This document shows positions 1 through 11,709 of a stretch of DNA of 64,000 bases, piece after piece. The notes beneath the pieces were generated by a model. The model did no database searches. It was not told where the DNA came from and saw nothing but the letters and a program-made list of their open reading frames with translations. The DNA is from Silene conica (taxonomy: Eukaryota; Streptophyta; Magnoliopsida; Caryophyllales; Caryophyllaceae), in the NCBI GenBank assembly GCA_029255685.2, contig CM055315.2, positions 30,075,501-30,139,500 on the forward strand. Reading direction: 5' to 3'. A program made the position numbers and the translations under genes. The first letter of the stretch is position 1, and each line of letters opens with the position of its first letter.

Positions 1-1511
1 AAGACGATCTAATGTTAGGTTTATAAAGGGTGTTCCCGAGTTTATTGAATTTGCTAAGCAACAAAATGGATATGACTTGGTAGAAAATAAACTTAGGTGT
101 CCTTGTAGCAAATGCCAAAATATGAAATACCTATATGTCATTGAGGTACAAGAACATCTCTATACAAATGGGTTTCGTCCAAATTATTATAATTGGATTT
201 CTTTATTCACGAACAACCTCACATCGAACAAATTGATGAGAACCCATATAAAGATATGGTTCTTGATGCCTTGGAGTTTAATGTTGCCAATAATGACGAC
301 CGTGTAGCTATAAATGAAGAACAACCGCCAAATCTACAAGCAAAGACTTTTTTTGACATGTTAAAAGCTTCGGAACAACCACTATATGAAGGGAGCAAAA
401 TGTCATTATTACAAGCTGCATCTAGGATAGTAACCTTGAAATGTGAGTATAATATGCCATTTAATGTCGTTGACGGTATTGCGTCTTTGCTTGCGGATGT
501 TATCCCCGATGATAACGTCATGACTCGAAGTTTTCACAACACCAAAAAAGTAGTTAAAGGTCTTCAGTTACCGCATCAAAAGATTGATGCATGCCCTGAA
601 AATCTATGCTCTTTTGGAAAGATGATGCTTTCTTTGACAAGTGCAAAAAATGTGAAAAGGGATAGATTTGAGACAAGTGATGGAGACATTGTTTTGAGAG
701 CAAAAAAAGGCAATAAGGGTAATAAAAGGGGTCAAAAGTGTAAGAAACCAATAGCTGAAAACTAATTAATTTACTTTCCTCTTGCCCCAAGACTTCAAAG
801 AATGTATTCTACCAAAATAATTGTCGAACAAATGACATGGCACAAAGAAAATTCGCGTACTCCGGGAAAGATGTGTCATCCAAGTGACGGGGAAGAATGG
901 AAACGATTTGATCAGATCTATCATGAATTTGCCGAGGAATCCCGGAATGTGCGACTTGGCTTGTGTACGGATGGATTTAGTCCTTTTAGAATTACTCTTG
1001 TTGGCCCGTAATGGTCACACCATACAACTTACCACCTTGGTTAAGTATGAAAAGAGAATTTATTTTCTCGTCTCTCATTATTCTCGGGCCTAAATCCGAA
1101 AAGTCATTTGGATGTATATTTACAACCTTTAGTGGAAGAATTGAGATATTTGGGGGAAGTTGGGGAGGAAACATATGACGTTTCAAAGAAGCAGAATTTT
1201 CAACTTAAAGCTTCACTTTTATGGACAATAAACGATTTCCCTGCATATGGTATGCTATCTGGTTGGTCTACTGCGGGACAAAAAGCATGTCCTCATTGCA
1301 TGGGTGAAAGTAAAGATCTTTGGCTTCCAAATTGCAAGAAAATGAGTTGGTTTGATTGTCATAGATGCTTTTTACCAGTAAATCATTCTCTTAGGAAAAA
1401 CAAGAAAGCTTTCAAAAAAGGTAAAGAGGTACTTGATGATGCTCCAGATCATCTTCCGGGTGATGAGGTATGGGAGTTGGTATGTGATTTCCCATCTTCT
1501 ATTGATGGTAC
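1..1511 (+). pseudogene. CACTA TNP2-like transposase, N-terminal and core block (interrupted)
   Basis: Translation gives a transposase-associated domain (about 77-190, with CPCSKCQ and the HLYTNGF segment), a linker with EQPLYEGSK (193-610), the TNP2 segment containing MYSTKIIVEQMTWHKE and VRLGLCTDGFSPF (780-1000), then WPVMVTPYNLPPWL (about 1001-1045) and DVYLQPLVEELRYLG through KACPHCMGE (1108-1510). These are successive parts of a plant TNP2 transposase. The reading frame shifts near 190, near 612 and between about 1085 and 1110, so no intact protein is made. The block stops in the middle of a codon run at 1511, where TE1 begins, and resumes at 17199. Confidence 0.85.
1507..1511. repeat. 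Target-site duplication of TE1, left copy (GGTAC)
   Basis: GGTAC directly precedes the TE1 LTR. The right-hand partner at 9731-9735 is TGTAC, one mismatch in five. Confidence 0.55.
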
Positions 1512-2762
1512 TGAAAGTTTAGATATCTCATAATCTAAAACTTTTAGTCATACTAAATATAAATTTAATTAACAAATTAATTAACTTATTATATGATCTT
1601 ATGCATGCTTAATATATATGCGGAAATCGGAGTGATTTAGAACCCTTACACACGGTCCAAATGGAATGCTAGGATGATCTTCCAAAATGTTCAACAAGAA
1701 CACCTCCTCTAAGATGCACCAAGACAACCCCTTAATAATCCGAAGTCTTGAGTAGGCTAGATCAAGAACCGGATTTCCTTAAACAATATAAGTTCTAATA
1801 TGAACTTAGTATACTAAAATTATATCTTTTATATAACTAGTATTAATATTATCTTATAATAATTCTTAGAGGATTTTATTAGATTTTCTACACTTAGAAA
1901 AATTGTGCAAGCATTAGAACTAGGGTTAGTGTGAGTATCTCATACTATTTATGGTGTGGTGCTTGGGGTGTGGTGTGGCCGGGTAGGGGAGGGCTCCAAG
2001 GGGGAACACACCTCTTTTCCATGTAGATAGGGTGGCTCATAGGTAATAGTCTCAAGGTACTTTAATGATTGTGTCTTTAACAATGTAAAACACTTAAATC
2101 ATTCCTTGTTACATACCCCAAAACCGGCACACATACACTAATATGGACCTCATTTTACAATTTTGTCAACTTTATAATTTCATGTTATGTGACATACAAT
2201 ATGTCACAATATTATAAAACAACAATTGTTTTTAATTTAATCATATATATATATTTACCATGTAAATATTATTCATAAATTAATAAATATCATTTATCAA
2301 GTTGACAAGTAATTCGAAATTACTAATGTGTAAAATGGTCACTTTAAATAATCGTCAATACGATCTACAACTTTTGTAGCAATTATAACCCGATTCATTC
2401 TAATTACGATATTATAAAATATCGTTTATTGTTTAACAATTGACACGTTTCAATTTTAAACATAAATCTTACAATAAGATTTAACCTCTGATTTCTCGAT
2501 ATACGAGTTTAAGGAATATGATCAAATCGTATCAATATACATTTGATCACTTTATCAATTAAGGGAATTGTCCTAAAGGTGTGACCTAAAGGGATCAACT
2601 GACCACCACCGTCATACGACAGTAATGTCAAACTCTAGCTAGCCAATCATTACCGATTAATGTTGGTCAGTTGACTAATATAAATCGTATCATCCCTTGC
2701 GCATTCTCGTTATGAGATTTAATTACGTGATCGCACTATTGTTGAGGACACATTTCCCAACA
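1512..2762 (-). repeat. TE1 3' LTR
   Basis: About 1.25 kb, nearly identical to 8502-9730. On the minus strand it starts TGTTGGGAAATGTG and ends CTTTCA. It contains an 18-bp stretch near 2660 that is missing from the other LTR, where short direct repeats flank the gap. Confidence 0.9.
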
Positions 2763-2775
2763 ATCTTCCACTTGT
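2763..2775 (-). other. TE1 polypurine tract
   Basis: On the minus strand CAAGTGGAAGAT directly precedes the LTR start TGTTGGG. A purine tract of this kind just before TGTTGG is typical of plant Copia elements and fixes the orientation. Confidence 0.75.
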
Positions 2776-5044
2776 CCTCGACAAGTGTGCGTCACCAATT
2801 CTCTTGTCCTATTACAATCTCCCACTCAATGCAAGATGTCTCTCTGAGGTCGTACTTGCATTCGATCATATCATGAGTGGTTTCCTCGATCTGGAGAATA
2901 ACTGTTTGACCGAAATTATCTACCATAGATACCTTCCGAGCGTGGCCACGCATTTCCAGTTAACTTCTCCTCGAGTGGCCTTCAGATTTGAACAACCCTG
3001 ACAAGGGGTGGACAATTTCTATCGCTCTACTTCCTTTAACTAGTCACAGTCAGTCACAGCCTGAAGCAATCCCATTTGACTCCAGTTACGAAAAGTCGTA
3101 GAGAATGGATCAAGGCTATGCCTAAACTGTACCATCTTGGGAGAGTAGTCTTTAGTCTAAGAATTGACTCACAAGAATACTATTGCAGCTCTCGCCACGA
3201 CCCGGCTATTATAAAATTTCCAGAACTCTATAAGCGGTCACTTTGCCCGACAGAGTGTCTCTGCAGTCTGCCTATGTGATCGACTAGTCATCACATATGA
3301 CTCTATGGCACTTGAACTCGCCATCAGTCGCCTCACATTCTAGTCGCTTTGAGATGTCACCTCATGTAAGCGGCTAGGGGCTATACTAAGTCAATCCAGT
3401 TCACTTATGGGGTTCAATATTGTCTCATACAACCCATTTGGATTTTGACAAAGTATCTTTCATCTTGAGTTAATTATAACTCAAATGACATTGTCATGCA
3501 AAAACAATCAATACTATTTCATTGCATTTGATGCACAATCATCTATTTGTATTAATGTTTTGCGAATAAACCTTTTATTCATGATTGCAAAACTTACAAA
3601 TTTTGGTCTCTTTCCGACTCATATTATCTCACATAATATGATCTTATTTGAGCACATATCTAGAACTCATTCTAGATCTTGAGTTCCCTTTCCTGAGGGA
3701 AGCTCCCACTGTTATCTCATAACTCGTGACGTATTGATATACTAGAGGGATTAAAGAATCACTCGAAATTATCTAGTCACTCATGTGCTGAAATCTATAT
3801 TGTAGTTTTTAATGATTTCATCACTTTTATAATTTTCAAACATCTTGGCTAAATTATCAAGGTTATTCATATCTAACCATTTTGATTTCTAATGGGCGAC
3901 CTTTTATTATCAATATAATAAACTTTCCCGTAAAACTCCATTATCTTATGATACATGGTATTTGTTCATCTAGAATTGAAAACCTCTTATTCTTTACACT
4001 TAAAGAATCACCCATTCTCTCTAAATGGTAGGTTTAATTCTCTAATGAATATTGCTCCCACTAAAAACAACATTACTCGATTTCTAAATGAACCTTTCAT
4101 TTCTCGCATGTGTTACTTGAATCATTATTACTATCACTATCCCTATAGTGGTTTACATTTATTCAATCAATCATCACTTCTTTCATGTCTTCGTTTCCTC
4201 GAGACGAATATGACATGACATTCCCTTATAACTACATTGAGAGGATTGAGATGATTCTTCTCTTTTATCTTATAAATTTAGAAAAATCATTTATTAAGGA
4301 ACCGTTTTCCTTCCGATTTCATACGGGGTTTCAGTTATCCTCTCTTTGAAACAATGACATAAGGAACATTTCCTCTTGTGTCTTCCCGTAGTTTCTTCAG
4401 TGTCCTCTCGTAGTTTCTTTTATTCATTCATTTAGGGTTCTTCTTAAGACTCCCTTGTGGGATTCTTCTCTAAGATCCTACATTTATCTCATTGGTTTGC
4501 GGGCGAAATATATTCTCCCACTCTATCCTTTTAACAATAACCTTTATTTGTATAAGGATAGCATATTCGATGCAACCAATGCTTATGAGTGGATAAAAGT
4601 TTCTAGGTTTGATGAATACATTCTCATTTTCATTTAAAATGAAAATCATATAATGAACTAATGATGTCTCAATTTGATTGAAAGTATCTCATGGGGTGTA
4701 ATTCTCCGTTTATATCAACATCTCGATTATATTATATTGATCGTATCAATTTTTCTTATTTCGTGATGAAATCACTATTATTCATGTTTTAACAAGGTAT
4801 GCAATTTATTTAGAAATCAAGAAATTGATTAAGAACAAAAGTAGTGACTCGGGTTGAAAGCCAAGTCACTAATATCCAAAATTACAACCATTGTTTTAGG
4901 ATTATAATCCTTGTCTTACAAGAAAATAAATTTTTCTTAGCAAATAAAATGCAAAATTTGAAAGAAGACAATATGAAAATTAGAGCCTAGCTCTTCAAGT
5001 CTTCGATCAATTGGATGCTACCATAGCCATCCAAGTAAGGAACT
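2776..5044 (-). other. TE1 internal region downstream of gag, without recognisable genes
   Basis: About 2.3 kb where pol would be expected. All frames are broken and no protease, integrase or reverse transcriptase motif is visible. The open frames here (60-87 codons) are ordinary chance lengths. It is read as the non-coding 3' internal region of a gag-only element. Confidence 0.6.
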
Positions 5045-5129
5045 TCATGCTTCCTTTTCCTTGCCCTTATCATTAGGAGGTGGCCCTTTAAAACAATTAA
5101 AAAGGGTAAATATCAACAAATTTGTATCA

Positions 5130-6056
5130 TTATACATAAGTTGATAAATGACATGAATTTAAACGAGAATTATTACCTACGGCAGTTGCCTTCCCATTTT
5201 TGAGATCGCTTAAGTATTTGGGGCAATTACACTTCCAATGCCCTATCCTCGTGCAATAATGGCACTTGTCTTCGGATTTCGAAGACGAGGTGGAAGCGCC
5301 TTTCGAAAAGGTCTTTTCTTTGGTCGCTTTGGGCTTGAACGTTTTCTTGCCCTTGCCTTTGAAGGCATTCTTCTTGAAGCTTGTTTTCCCTTTCTTTTCG
5401 ATGTTCAAAACATCCTTAGTGGAACTTTCATGAAGTCCCATATCCCTCTCGGCTTGGACGAGCATCTTATGCAATTCGTCCAATGTGGTCTCTTGATTTC
5501 GCATATTGAAATTCACTCGGAATTGAGCATACGATTTCACCTTATTGAGCGAGTGAAGAATTCGGGCAATGATGAGAGAGTCGGGAACATCAACCCCTTG
5601 CACTTTAAGAGTTTCCGCTAGCTCAACGAGTTTGAGCACATGAGGGCTTGTCTTTTGCCCTTCCTTCAAGGTAATGTCGAAGAAGGCGGGAGCCGCCTCA
5701 TATTGAATCATCCTTGGAGTTTGCGAAAACATGGTCGCAAGCTTGGTGTATATCTCATACGATGTGGTCAACTTGATCATACTCCTTTGGAGATCCGGCT
5801 CCATGGAGAAGATGAGCACATTTTTAAGAACGGAGGACTCTTTCATGTAGGCTTCATAGGCCTCATGAGTTTGGACCGATGAACGAGCGGTCGGAGCGGC
5901 TTCGGATAGGTAACGAGTCTTATCGTCACCTTGAGCGGCCAAAAGTAATTGCGCATCCCAATCCTTAAAATTGGAACCATGCTTATCGAGTTTGCAACGA
6001 TCCATAAAGGATCGAAGCCATGAAACATTAGTGAGAGGTGGAGCGTTGGTTGCCAT
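5130..6056 (-). CDS. gag: Copia-type Gag protein of TE1
   Basis: Encodes 308 residues. Gag packages the element RNA in cytoplasmic particles. Residues about 20-215 match the plant Copia gag domain (a segment with NFKDWDAQLLLAAQGDD, and a C-terminal helix ending LVQAERDMG), followed by a basic Lys-rich stretch and one CCHC zinc knuckle (CHYCTRIGHWKCNC, CX2CX4HX4C, near residue 265). The ATG at 6056 follows a plausible 3' splice site about 30 bases upstream on the minus strand (TTTATTGTAG), so a leader intron is likely. The last codons read past a possible 5' splice site (GTAG then GTAATA). Splicing to an acceptor near 5085 would add a short PPPNDKGKEKEA tail ending at 5045; this is inference. 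No pol follows, so replication would depend on enzymes of another Copia element. Confidence 0.85.
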   Translation of the reverse strand: MATNAPPLTNVSWLRSFMDRCKLDKHGSNFKDWDAQLLLAAQGDDKTRYLSEAAPTARSSVQTHEAYEAYMKESSVLKNVLIFSMEPDLQRSMIKLTTSYEIYTKLATMFSQTPRMIQYEAAPAFFDITLKEGQKTSPHVLKLVELAETLKVQGVDVPDSLIIARILHSLNKVKSYAQFRVNFNMRNQETTLDELHKMLVQAERDMGLHESSTKDVLNIEKKGKTSFKKNAFKGKGKKTFKPKATKEKTFSKGASTSSSKSEDKCHYCTRIGHWKCNCPKYLSDLKNGKATAVGNNSRLNSCHLSTYV

Positions 6057-8487
6057 TGTTGATGTTGAAAATTAAACTACAATAAAATGAAGGAATTAAA
6101 ACAATGTCATTTTCAAAAACTCGTAAACAATTTTAAACAATTTTAGTCTATTTACTTAATGATCTCTTACCCAATTAAGTAAACAATCCCGAGACCCAAA
6201 CCCATACTAATTCGGGCACGGTATAGCCGATTCATCCCGTATTGGTATAATTTGGTTGATTAACCTTTTAATCGGTTCTACCTTAGAACTCTCAGTCGAC
6301 AATTTTCTAAAAATCGTCTTTTAGCCCGAACTTATTGCAACTACGGTTACGAATACTTTCGTTGAGATCGACAAAATTTCAAGGTGTAATCTTTATTACC
6401 CCACTTACCCAACGTGACAATTTTAGTACCCCGGTGTAGCCGAGCCTATGTCTTGTGAAGAAGGGATTCATGGGTCCATACTTTTTGGTAAGGCTAAGTC
6501 TCAATATTCATATGTAAGAGATCTAGTCAATTTTATTATCTATCTCCGTTTAAGTGAACTAAGTCGGTGAATTATGGATAAAATAATGACCAGGTCGACT
6601 AAATCGAAAAATGCATGGGACGATATATGACGATTTGGCTATGCATGCAAACATATAAAAAGCAAATAAAAGCATAAAAATAAACCCTAGTATGGCCTTT
6701 TCTAGAAAAGAAATAATAAAAGTACAAATTCGGAAACCAACTCCTTTGGTCCCTTGAATTTCACGAGGCACACACTTCGAGATAAACACCGTCTTGATCG
6801 GAACTCCTTTCCGAATGGCACCGTCTTCAAGGATCTCCGGAATTTACAAAAATTACAACTTTTCTAGTCTACTTTATACATTATAAAATAGAAATAAATT
6901 ACAATTGGGTGATACGAGATCACAAAATTACAACCGAATCGGTAACCCCTTACATTACGGGAAATACCGATTAAAAAACTAAGGCCATATTAAGTAAATT
7001 ACATAATTCCCAAAATTACGTAAATAAATCATGACATTCATAATAAAATATGCAATGCTTATGAATATATGAACTATCATGCAAACCCTAAGCCAAATCG
7101 TCCTATTTAAATATCAATTATATAAATAGTTATCGTATACCTCGGTTTTATGGAATTGCGTGTTTTAACGTTTAACAACACTATGCATTATATGAATCGG
7201 TATTCATTCTTAAGTTAATCATCCCAACTCATTTAGGTTTCAAAATTTAGTCTTACTCAAACTTTGAACATGACTCAACTTAATATATTTTAATATTGTT
7301 CGGTATAACTCGGTTTTACGGGAAAATAATATAAAAATCGAAAAGAGTCATAAAATTTCGAAAATTTCAAAATTGAAAATTTGAAAAATCTGGAATGTTC
7401 TTAAAATTTCAGAACTTTAAAAATATTAGTATTTATACGGTTTTAACATTTATTTCGAAAATAAGACGTAAAACGAGCATTTTAAGTGGGAAAATTCAAT
7501 AATTAGATCCATAAATGCAAATAAAATACTAATAATATTTTTACACTTTCCAAAACATTTCAAGAACATAAAATGGACAGAAAAATAAATTACACACTGC
7601 CCAAGTAACCGAAATATCAATAAATATGACTCTTTTAATTCAATTTTAAATGCAACTTTTAACAATTAAAATTAAATCAAAACAGAAATTTTTGGCTCCC
7701 AAGAATAATTTAGTGATGAACATATCATATATGACTATTATGGGTTAAATTTTTCGGCCATTTTAACAACTATTGCAAATTTTAACGATTTTCGTCATAT
7801 ATCGTACGATTTTAACCTTTAAAATTATTTCTCAAGCATAAAATAAGATAAAAATCTCGAAATTTTTATACATGCTGGAAATAATATATATGACATCGTG
7901 TTAAATGTTTATGGCCAAATTTTAACTTAAACTATTAAAGTCGAAATAATGTCACTAATTACCCGATTTTTACATTAAAAATCTATAATAATGCAATATA
8001 TGAGATAAATTTCTGAACAATTTAGCATACATTTTAAATATTGCATGTGACATACTCATAAATGTTTATAGTCAAATTCCAAATGTAACTATAGAAACCC
8101 ATTTTTATTCATCTTATTGCATTTTAACATTTAAAAATCATATCCCATGTATTATAAGTCCATAATTTACGAAAATTCATATTCATAAAATAGGATATAC
8201 ATGTAATAACATACTGAAAAATCTCGGCCAAAGGATGATTTTAACTATTTTTCCCAAAATAAACAATTTTTAACCATTAAAAATTAATAAAACCGAAAAT
8301 AAATATACCAATGAACAATATATATGCAAAATACATTCCAAATATTCTAAAAGCATTTTATAAACAGTAGGTATTCATGCTTAATTAATTTCGGCCATAT
8401 CTTATATTAAACGAAATTCTAACTTTTATTTTGTTATCCTAATAACTCCGTAAAAACGTAAACGGAAAGCATGCAAACAACCTAGTT
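6057..8487 (-). other. TE1 long 5' leader between primer site and gag
   Basis: About 2.4 kb, AT-rich, without sustained frames. It probably contains the leader intron suggested by the splice acceptor just upstream of gag. No other feature was recognised. Confidence 0.5.
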
Positions 8488-8499
8488 GCTCTAATACCA
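8488..8499 (-). other. TE1 primer binding site (tRNA-Met type)
   Basis: On the minus strand TGGTATTAGAGC lies two bases after the 5' LTR. It matches the plant initiator tRNA-Met primer complement (TGGTATCAGAGC) with one change. Confidence 0.85.
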
Positions 8500-8501
8500 A
8501 T

Positions 8502-9730
8502 TGAAAGTTTAGATATCTCATAATCTAAAACTTTTAGTCATACTAAATATAAATTTAATTAACAAATTAATTAACTTATTATATGATCTTATGCATGCTT
8601 AATATATATGCGGAAATAGGAGTGATTTAGAACCCTTACACACGGTCCAAATGGAATGCTAGGATGATCTTCCAAAATGTTCAACAAGAACACCTCCTCT
8701 AAGATGCACCAAGACAACCCTTAATAATCCGAAGTCTTGAGTAGGCTAGATCAAGAACCGGATTTCCTTAAACAATATAAGTTCTAATATGAACTTAGTA
8801 TACTAAAATTATATCTTTTATATAACTAGTATTAATATTATCTTATAATAATTCTTAGAGGATTTTATTAGATTTTCTACACTTAGAAAAATTGTGCAAG
8901 CATTAGAACTAGGGTTAGTGTGAGTATCTCATACTATTTATGGTGTGGTGCTTGGGGTGTGGTGTGGCCGGGTAGGGGAGGGCTCCAAGGGGGAACACAC
9001 CTCTTTTCCATGTAGATATGGTGGCTCATAGGTAATAGTCTCAAGGTACTTTAATGATTGTGTCTTTAACAATTTAAAACACTTAAATCATTCCTTGTTA
9101 CATACCCCAAAACCGGCACACATACACTAATATGGACCTCATTTTACAATTTTGTCAACTTTATAATTTCATGTTATGTGACATACAATATGTCACAATA
9201 TTATAAAACAACAATTGTTTTAATTTAATCATATATATATTTACCATGTAAATATTATTCATAAATTAATAAATCTCATTTATCAAGTTGACAAGTAATT
9301 TGAAATTACTAATGTGTAAAATGGTCACTTTAAATAATCGTCAATACGATCTACAACTTTTGTAGCAATTATAACCCGATTCATTCTAATTACGATATTA
9401 TAAAATATCGTTTATTTTTTAACAATTGACACGTTTCAATTTTAAACATAAATCTTACAATAAGATTTAACCTCTGATTTCTCTATATACGAGTTTAAGG
9501 AATATGATCAAATCGTATCAATATACATTTGATCACTTTATCAATTAAGGGAATTGTCCTAAAGGTGTGACCTAAAGGGATCAACTGACCACCACCGTCA
9601 TACGACAGTAATGTCAAACTCTAGCTAGCCAATCATTACCGATTAATATAAATCGTATCATCCCTTGCGCATTCTCGTTATGATATTTAATTACGTGATC
9701 ACACTATTGTTGAGGACACATTTCCCAATA
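8502..9730 (-). repeat. TE1 5' LTR
   Basis: About 1.23 kb copy of 1512-2762. Its outer end reads CCCAATA instead of CCCAACA, so the terminal dinucleotide is mutated. An 18-bp deletion near 9650 and a few substitutions separate the two LTRs, so it is older than TE3. Confidence 0.9.
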
Positions 9731-9736
9731 TGTACT

Positions 9737-11485
9737 TGATGTGTGCATTTTATTTAGACCTTTGAGGCCATATTAGCACGCATTTCCATGCTTATTCCGT
9801 AATATTTTACTACGAATATCCCCCGAATAGTCTACTTTGGTTTGTTTTGCTATTTTACAGATATGAGTCGGAGAAGATCATAATCAAGCCTAAAACATGT
9901 CCTCATGCATACATTTAGGAGAAGAGTTGAGTCGGAGCTTGTTACTACCATTTTGAGATGCGCATAGGAGTAACAGAGTCTATCAAGCAAAGGAAGAGCT
10001 TCAATTTGCTAGTGCCTATTTTGAGGAGCCATATCTCGAGTTCTACAACATATAATTAGGTCATTCCAATAGGGTATGGAAGCTTTTCCTCTTAGCTTTC
10101 CAACGCCACCAAGAACGCTGATTTGAGCAAGTAACGAAGAAATGGCAGCCATTTGAAGTTCAGTGCGCAGTACAGGAAACATGGCGCTGCAAAGTCCTCG
10201 ATCGAGAGGTTTTTGTACTTATTATTCTCGATCGAAAGCTTTTCATACCCATCCTTCTCGATCGAGAGCTTTTGATAGCTATTTTTCTTGATCGAGAGGT
10301 TTTCCTCTCGATTGAGAGCCTTGTCGGGTGACTCATCATTTTCCCGAGAGTTTATGATAGTTTTCTTTTATGTTTACTCTAAGAAATCTCTTGAGAGTTC
10401 ATTTAGGTTATCTTCCCTTTTTACCTCTGTCCCTTTTATCAGATTTTTCATCAAAATCAAAATACTTTACTTTTCATTTTACTTACTTTACATTTTCAAG
10501 GATTGTAATCGGGTTTAATATCGTTCTTTACGCTGGATTTTGCTCGATTGTAATTCTCTCTTTTCCTCTTAATCTTAATCTTTCTTCTGTTGTTTTCTTA
10601 CTGTTCTATTTACGTGTCTGTGTTCTGCCTTCGTTCCCGTTCTCTGCCTCAATTAGTGTGCCTTTAGTTTCGCTTATCTCGGTCTCTTTTTCTTATTCTC
10701 ATCGTTGCTTTTTCTGTTTCGTCTGCACTGTTTTCATTCTGCCCCTTTTTTCTCGTTTTCCTGTCTCAGTTCCCGTATATTTATGCTTGCTTGTCTCAGT
10801 TTCTATACTTCTCTTCTTATCAATTTTTTTACCATATTTTATACTATGTCGATTGTCATGATTATCGTATTTGTATCCATTTATAATTATGTTATGAGTA
10901 GCTAATTTCTTTATATGCCGGGATGAGGGAAACTGTGTTTTATGCATGATAGGTTATAACCGGGCTGGGTAGTTTTGCGGTAGGAATTGTTGTTAAGCAA
11001 TTTATATGATTTTTGGTTGAATGAGTATACAGGAGACCATTCGTTTGGTTAAACCCCGACCTAGATCGGAAGATTGGAAGGGTAAGGCTTACTTAGTAAT
11101 AATAATTCGTTACTGTGAGGACGGAAGTTAAGCAGAAATGACCTTAGGGCGACTTAAGACCGAAAGGTATAGTCGGGTTAGAGACGTGACTGTAATAACC
11201 TAGCCCTTCCTACCAATAATCTGACCAACCTAGTTATACCGATAGTGCTGACGACACAGTGACCCGAATTCCTAGCATATCCTTCTTCTCTGAATTATTT
11301 TATATCTTTCTCGTTTCTTTTCGTAGTTTAGTTAAAACAATTTACAAATCCCCAATTCGTGATATTCCGACAGACCATTTAGACAGATAATTAGCAACTT
11401 TGCCTCCCTTTGGAGATCGACCCTATTTAACGCTAGCTTCCGTTAGTATTAGGTTATTATTTTTGGTACTGAAACGACCGTATCA
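9737..11485 (+). repeat. TE2 5' LTR
   Basis: 1.75 kb, TGATG...TATCA ends, followed by the tRNA-Asp primer site. It carries a run of CTCGATCGAG palindromes at about 10197-10322. The pyrimidine-rich stretch 10360-10860 gives long open frames that are compositional artefacts. Confidence 0.9.
10197..10322. repeat. CTCGATCGAG palindrome run in the TE2 5' LTR
   Basis: Five copies (some with one change) of a perfect 10-bp palindrome, each followed by AGGTTTT or AGCTTTT, spaced about 30-35 bp. The 3' LTR has the corresponding run at 15873-16027. Confidence 0.85.
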
Positions 11486-11490
11486 AATTT

Positions 11491-11508
11491 TGGCGCCGTT
11501 GCCGGGGA
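11491..11508 (+). other. TE2 primer binding site (tRNA-Asp)
   Basis: TGGCGCCGTTGCCGGGGA is complementary to the 3' end of plant tRNA-Asp(GTC) and lies five bases after the LTR, as in Athila-group elements. Confidence 0.9.
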
Positions 11509-11709
11509 GGCGACGCTATTTATCTATTTAATTTTGTCTGTTTTTCCCTCAAGGGAAGGCTAAGTACCTTGGGGCTATTCTTATCTTTTTTTTAGTGCTG
11601 TCTTCATAGGCCACAGGTTTATTAGACAAGCTACGGAGGGAGATTATCGAAAGAAAGGCTTGAGTACCTTCGATCCCTTTTGCCAAGATGACGTCCGTTT
11701 CCCGTTTGA

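Larger units (their letters stand above)
1512..9730 (-). mobile_element. TE1: gag-only Copia LTR retrotransposon (TR-GAG-like), minus strand
   Basis: Two long direct repeats (1512-2762 and 8502-9730) bound an internal region with a tRNA-Met primer site on the minus strand beside the right LTR and a purine-rich tract beside the left LTR, so the element reads right to left. The only coding region found is a Copia-type gag with one zinc knuckle; no protease, integrase, reverse transcriptase or RNase H was seen. That matches the published class of terminal-repeat retrotransposons with only a GAG domain (inference). The insertion interrupts the CACTA transposase gene and lies 1 bp from the target duplication of TE2. 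Confidence 0.85.

Noticed and set aside
10288-10947. Overlapping open frames of 66-163 codons on both strands, and the similar set at 16077-16654
   Set aside because: They fall in a pyrimidine-rich part of the TE2 LTR, are present in both LTR copies, and encode low-complexity Phe/Leu/Ser text. Composition explains them.
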